Shown here: piece after piece, positions 6,102-9,481 of the stretch
Layout: every line of letters begins with the position of its first letter
How positions within the stretch are numbered: the first letter of the stretch is position 1
Origin: JAZSQZ01 sp045538175
Lineage (GTDB): Bacteria > Bacillota > Clostridia > Christensenellales > UBA1242
Length of the DNA: 9,481 bases
Direction of reading: 5' to 3'
Assembly (NCBI GenBank): GCA_045538175.1
Contig: JAZSQZ010000149.1
Span: forward strand, 1-9,481
Notes under the pieces: generated by a model
The model's database searches: none
Told to the model about the DNA's origin: nothing
Seen by the model: the letters and a program-made list of their open reading frames with translations, nothing else
Position numbers and translations under genes: made by a program

Positions 6102-8726
6102 ATGGAAAAGAATTATAATCCTAAAGAATTTGAAGATAAACTATATCAAAAATGGCTAGACAAAGGTTATTTTAAGGCATCTGTTAACAAGGATAAAGAG
6201 CCTTTTACTATTATTATGCCACCACCTAACATTACAAGTAGGTTGCATATGGGACACGCTTTCCAACAAACCATTCAAGATATTATTATTAGAAGAAAAC
6301 GTATGCAAGGGTTTGAAGCACTTTGGCTTCCAGGAACTGATCACGCTGCTATCGCAACTGAAGCAAAAGTTGTTGAGAAGTTAGCAAAAGAAGGCATCTC
6401 AAAAGAAGATATCGGCAGAGAAGCTTTCCAAGAACATATCCAAGCATGGTACAAAGAATATAAAAATGCAATCATTGACCAATTCAAAAAGATGGGTTAT
6501 TCTTGCGATTGGGATAGATTGTCTTTCACTATGGACGAACAAAACTGTAGAGCTGTTAGGACTGTTTTTGTTCATCTTTTCAAAAAAGGTTGGATTTATA
6601 AGGGCAAAAGAATTGTTAACTGGTGCCCACACTGTAAAAGTTCAATCTCTGATATAGAAGTTGACTATAAAGATGTTAAGTCACACTTCTGGCACCTAAG
6701 ATATCAAATTGAAGGCACTGACAATTATATCGAACTTGCTACAACTCGTCCAGAAACAATGTTAGGGGACACAGCTGTTGCTGTTAATCCAAAAGACGAT
6801 AGATACAAAGACTTGGTAGGCAAAAATGTTATCCTACCTTTACTTAATCGTGTTATTCCTATTGTTGCTGATGACTACGTTGATATTGAATTCGGTACAG
6901 GTGTTGTTAAAATTACTCCTGCACACGACCCAAATGACTACGAAGTAGGTCTAAGGCACAACCTTGAAATCATCAATGTTATTGGTGAAGACGGCAAAAT
7001 GAACGAAAATGCTGGCAAATACGAAGGTATGGACAGATTTGTTGCTAGAGAAGAAATCGTAAAAGATCTTGAAAAAGCCGGCAACCTTGTAAAAATTGAA
7101 GATTATTCACACAATGTTGGACACTGTGATAGATGTAAAACAATTATCGAACCTTTGATTTCAAGTCAATGGTTTGTTAAGATGGAAGAACTTGCAAAAC
7201 CAGCAATCAAAGTTGTTGAAAATGGAGAAGTAAGCTTTGTTGAAGAAAGATTCAAAAAGATTTATCTTCATTGGATGAATAATATCAAAGATTGGTGTAT
7301 CTCTCGTCAATTATGGAGTGGACACAGGATTCCTATCTTTGTTTGCGAAGATTGTGGTGAAATTATTTGTGAACTTGAAGACCCAACTGAATGTCCAAAA
7401 TGTAAGAGCCATAAATTAGTACAAGAACCAGATACTCTTGACACTTGGTTTAGTTCTGCATTATGGCCACTTTCAACACTTGGTTATCCTGACAAAACCC
7501 CTGAACTTGATTATTTCTATCCTACAAATGTTATGGTTACTGCACAAGAAATTATACAATTGTGGGTTGCTAGAATGATTTTCAGTGGCCTTGAATATAG
7601 AGGAGAAATCCCATTTAAAGACGTTTTAATCAATGGTACAGTTAAAGATGCTATTGGTAGAAAAATGAGTAAAAGCTTAGGTAATGGTGTTGACCCTGTT
7701 GCTATTATCGACGAATTCGGTGTTGATACATTAAGATTCTCATTGTTTAATGGTGTTTCTATCGATATGGACTGCAAATTCTCAGACAAGAAGGTAGAAA
7801 TTACAAGAAACTTCATAAACAAAGTATGGAACGCATCTAGATACGTTATTATGCAAGCAGAAAACGCTACAATAAAAGATATCCACGATGTAAAACTTTC
7901 TATTGCAGATAAATGGATTTTAACAGAACTTGATAACTTAATTGCAAGTATCGATAGAAAATTTGATAAATATGATATCGGTATGTGTGCAAGCGAACTT
8001 TATGACTTCTTCTGGACAAAATTCTGTGATTGGTATATCGAATTCTCAAAGGTTTCATTAAATTCAGGAAATCAAGAAGATAAAGACGCTGCTGTTGCAA
8101 CATTATTGTATGTACTTAAAGCACTTATGAAGATGCTTCATCCATTTATTCCATTTATTACAGAAGAAATTTATCTTTCTCTTCCAGAACATGGCGAAAG
8201 TATCGTTATTGCAGATTGGGTAAAACAAGATAAAACACTTGTTTTCGAATCTGAAGCAAAATTTGTTTCTCAAACAATGGAAATTATTAGAAGCATTAGA
8301 AACGAAAGAAAAAATAAGGCTGTTCCTGATAAGCAAAAAATCGAATTGTTTGCTATCCCTGTAATCGATAGTAAAGAATTAAGAGAGTCAGGCGCATATA
8401 TTCAAAAACTTACAAATGCAAGTTTAATGAGTTTTGTTGATTCAGCTGACCAAATTCCAGACAACTCAACACAACTTGTTTTTGAAAATGTTAAAATCTT
8501 CTTCAATGTTAACGAACAAATTGATAACAAAGCAGAGCTTGAAAAACTTAATAGAGACCTTAAAAATATCGAAAAAGAAATTGCAAGAGCAGAAGGATTG
8601 TTATCAAATGAAGGTTTTGTTGCAAAAGCACCAAAACAACTTGTAGAAACAGAGAAAGAAAAACTAAAATCTAATAAAGAATTTAGAGAAAATCTCTTAA
8701 AGACTATAGAACAATTTAAGAAATAA
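6102..8726 (+). CDS. valS: Valyl-tRNA synthetase
   Basis: Class I aminoacyl-tRNA synthetase that charges tRNA-Val and edits mischarged threonine. Its 874 residues are a typical length for the short bacterial ValRS. Features in order: PPPNITSRLHMGHAF (40-54) with the HIGH-type motif HMGH at 49-52; GTDHAAIATE (78-87); the editing (CP1) domain with ATTRPETMLGDTAVAV (213-228) and GTGVVKITPAHDPNDYEVG (265-283); CxxC pairs at 175/178, 342/345, 415/418 and 431/434 that may bind zinc; DTWFSSALWPLSTLG (447-461); GRKMSKSLGNGVDP (519-532) with the KMSKS loop at 521-525; the anticodon-binding helical domain (about 600-740, including MLHPFIPFITEEIY); and the C-terminal coiled-coil tRNA arm (about 806-874). 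GGAG 7 nt upstream supports the ATG. Catalytic motifs are intact, but several residues beside them differ from the usual ValRS consensus. It is transcribed alone and ends at a bidirectional terminator. Confidence 0.97.
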   Translation: MEKNYNPKEFEDKLYQKWLDKGYFKASVNKDKEPFTIIMPPPNITSRLHMGHAFQQTIQDIIIRRKRMQGFEALWLPGTDHAAIATEAKVVEKLAKEGISKEDIGREAFQEHIQAWYKEYKNAIIDQFKKMGYSCDWDRLSFTMDEQNCRAVRTVFVHLFKKGWIYKGKRIVNWCPHCKSSISDIEVDYKDVKSHFWHLRYQIEGTDNYIELATTRPETMLGDTAVAVNPKDDRYKDLVGKNVILPLLNRVIPIVADDYVDIEFGTGVVKITPAHDPNDYEVGLRHNLEIINVIGEDGKMNENAGKYEGMDRFVAREEIVKDLEKAGNLVKIEDYSHNVGHCDRCKTIIEPLISSQWFVKMEELAKPAIKVVENGEVSFVEERFKKIYLHWMNNIKDWCISRQLWSGHRIPIFVCEDCGEIICELEDPTECPKCKSHKLVQEPDTLDTWFSSALWPLSTLGYPDKTPELDYFYPTNVMVTAQEIIQLWVARMIFSGLEYRGEIPFKDVLINGTVKDAIGRKMSKSLGNGVDPVAIIDEFGVDTLRFSLFNGVSIDMDCKFSDKKVEITRNFINKVWNASRYVIMQAENATIKDIHDVKLSIADKWILTELDNLIASIDRKFDKYDIGMCASELYDFFWTKFCDWYIEFSKVSLNSGNQEDKDAAVATLLYVLKALMKMLHPFIPFITEEIYLSLPEHGESIVIADWVKQDKTLVFESEAKFVSQTMEIIRSIRNERKNKAVPDKQKIELFAIPVIDSKELRESGAYIQKLTNASLMSFVDSADQIPDNSTQLVFENVKIFFNVNEQIDNKAELEKLNRDLKNIEKEIARAEGLLSNEGFVAKAPKQLVETEKEKLKSNKEFRENLLKTIEQFKK

Positions 8727-8729
8727 AAC

Positions 8730-8760
8730 AAAAAAAGACATATTTAATATGTCTTTTTTT
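8730..8760. terminator. Bidirectional terminator between valS and the pepD-like gene
   Basis: GACATA (8737-8742) pairs with TATGTC (8748-8753) around the loop TTTAA, extended by seven A (8730-8736) pairing with seven T (8754-8760). The symmetric A and T flanks give a T-run on either strand. The element starts 3 nt after the valS stop and ends 1 nt before the stop codon of the minus-strand gene, so it can serve both convergent transcripts. Confidence 0.92.
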
Positions 8761-8761
8761 A

Positions 8762-9481
8762 TTAGAAATCTTTTAAAATTTGTTTAACCCACTCATAAGT
8801 TCTGTCAATCGAACTCAAACTTGCTCTCTCAAGTGGTGAGTGTAAGTTGTAAATGTTAGGTGCAATTGTGCAAATTTCAATGTCAGGAATGTTTTGACTA
8901 AAAATTCCACCCTCAAGGCCTGCGTGAATTCCTTTAACAACAGATTTTTTGTTGTAAAGTTTTTCGTATGCATTTGCACAAATTAGTGTTAAATATGGGT
9001 TTTCTTTTCTTTCATAGAAAGGATTTGTGTCAACAATTTGCGACTTGATATTGTGTTTTGTTGCAAGTTCAATAATTTTGTCTGTATAAAACTTTTCGCT
9101 TGTTTTTTTAGAACTTCTTACAGAAATTCTAATTTTAACAACATTATCTTCTGTTTTTATATTTGCGATATTGCAAGAAGTGATAGGAAAGTTAGGGTCA
9201 ATTGTATCATATTCAAGCACAGCATTTTTATAGTTGTTTATAAATGCAAAAAGATTGTCTGTTGTTTTGTTGTCAATGTAATTGTTTACAGTAAGACTAT
9301 TTACTGAAAACTCTAATTCTTTTTCAAAATTATTGTGGGAAGCTTTGTATGCTTCTAGGATGTTTTCAATATTATCTTTTGTGTAAGTATCATCTACAAC
9401 AAAAACGACACTTGCTTCTCTTGGGATAGCATTTATTTTGCTATTACAATTTATATTGCAAAGTTTTTTATTCTTAATAGG
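8762..9481 (-). CDS. pepD: Aminoacyl-histidine dipeptidase (PepD-like, M20 family), 5' end beyond the window
   Basis: Only the C-terminal 239 or so residues are visible. I translated the minus strand from 9481 and the frame is open to the edge, so the GTG at 9218-9220 is internal. PepD-type enzymes are metal-dependent cytosolic dipeptidases that cleave short peptides such as Xaa-His. Visible landmarks: the start of the lid domain with KINAIPREASVVFVVDD (about 9395-9445), NVVKIRISVRSSKKTSEKFY in the return to the catalytic domain, GIHAGLEGGIF with a conserved Glu (8912-8914), and APNIYNLHSPLERASLSS with a His (8840-8842) that is a metal ligand in the family, then a final helix. Two normally conserved spots differ: the GG before NAIPRE reads Cys-Asn, and GLECG reads GLEGG. 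The visible part has no frameshift. It converges on valS and ends at the shared terminator; its promoter and start lie to the right. The family call is firm, but substrate is not shown. Confidence 0.85.
   Translation of the reverse strand, partial: PIKNKKLCNINCNSKINAIPREASVVFVVDDTYTKDNIENILEAYKASHNNFEKELEFSVNSLTVNNYIDNKTTDNLFAFINNYKNAVLEYDTIDPNFPITSCNIANIKTEDNVVKIRISVRSSKKTSEKFYTDKIIELATKHNIKSQIVDTNPFYERKENPYLTLICANAYEKLYNKKSVVKGIHAGLEGGIFSQNIPDIEICTIAPNIYNLHSPLERASLSSIDRTYEWVKQILKDF

Noticed and set aside
7517..7822. Minus-strand open frame of 101 codons within valS
   Set aside because: It lies opposite the KMSKS region of an intact, conserved gene and has no recognisable motif.
8402..8731. 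Minus-strand open frame of 109 codons opposite the 3' end of valS
   Set aside because: It lies wholly antisense to the conserved coiled-coil arm of ValRS and overlaps the terminator. Its Ser/Phe-rich product mirrors the Lys/Glu-rich sense strand, and no ribosome binding site was seen.
9038..9307. Plus-strand open frame of 89 codons opposite the pepD-like gene
   Set aside because: The minus strand encodes recognisable M20 peptidase sequence through the whole stretch, so this is a shadow.
1..9481. Mobile elements, CRISPR arrays, tRNA/rRNA genes, phage or defence genes
   Set aside because: I found no transposase or integrase motifs, no spaced direct repeats and no recognisable RNA gene sequence. 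Nearly all sequence is accounted for by housekeeping genes and short intergenic control elements.

Overview
The window looks like a piece of chromosome from a low-G+C Gram-positive bacterium, most likely an uncultured member of the Clostridia (Bacillota). The basis is a strongly AT-rich sequence with A/T-ending codons, GGAG/AAGG ribosome binding sites, hairpin-plus-T-run terminators, and a dnaG-rpoD-trmK gene order that is typical of Bacillota. Protein family resemblances were judged from remembered motifs, not a database search. All reading frames fit the standard genetic code.

Layout from left to right. (1) Positions 1-3954 hold the end of a macromolecular-synthesis operon. It contains dnaG (primase, cut by the left window edge), rpoD/sigA (primary sigma factor), trmK (tRNA adenine-22 N1 methyltransferase) and a coiled-coil protein with a C-terminal C4 zinc ribbon. 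The four genes are packed with a 1-nt gap and then two 11-nt overlaps, and they end at a clear intrinsic terminator. (2) Positions 3952-5665 hold a single gene with its own promoter, for a 552-residue cytosolic TPR protein of unknown role. (3) Positions 5681-6053 hold an 82-residue protein with two predicted membrane helices, with its own promoter and terminator. (4) Positions 6052-8760 hold valS, driven from a compact extended -10 promoter with a leader of only about 16 nt and no room for a T-box. (5) On the minus strand, converging on valS, is the C-terminal part of an M20-family aminoacyl-histidine dipeptidase (PepD-like). It runs off the right edge and shares a bidirectional terminator with valS.

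The recognised genes serve core information processing (replication priming, transcription initiation, tRNA modification and tRNA charging) plus peptide salvage. I see no mobile element, CRISPR array, phage gene, rRNA or tRNA gene, and no clear sign of horizontal transfer. No new multi-gene system stands out. The points most worth a second look are the uncharacterised TPR protein with its poor Shine-Dalgarno context, the isolated two-helix membrane protein, a shared extended -10 promoter motif, the apparent absence of a Nif3-family gene between trmK and the zinc-ribbon gene, and unusual residues in the normally conserved motifs of ValRS, DnaG and PepD.
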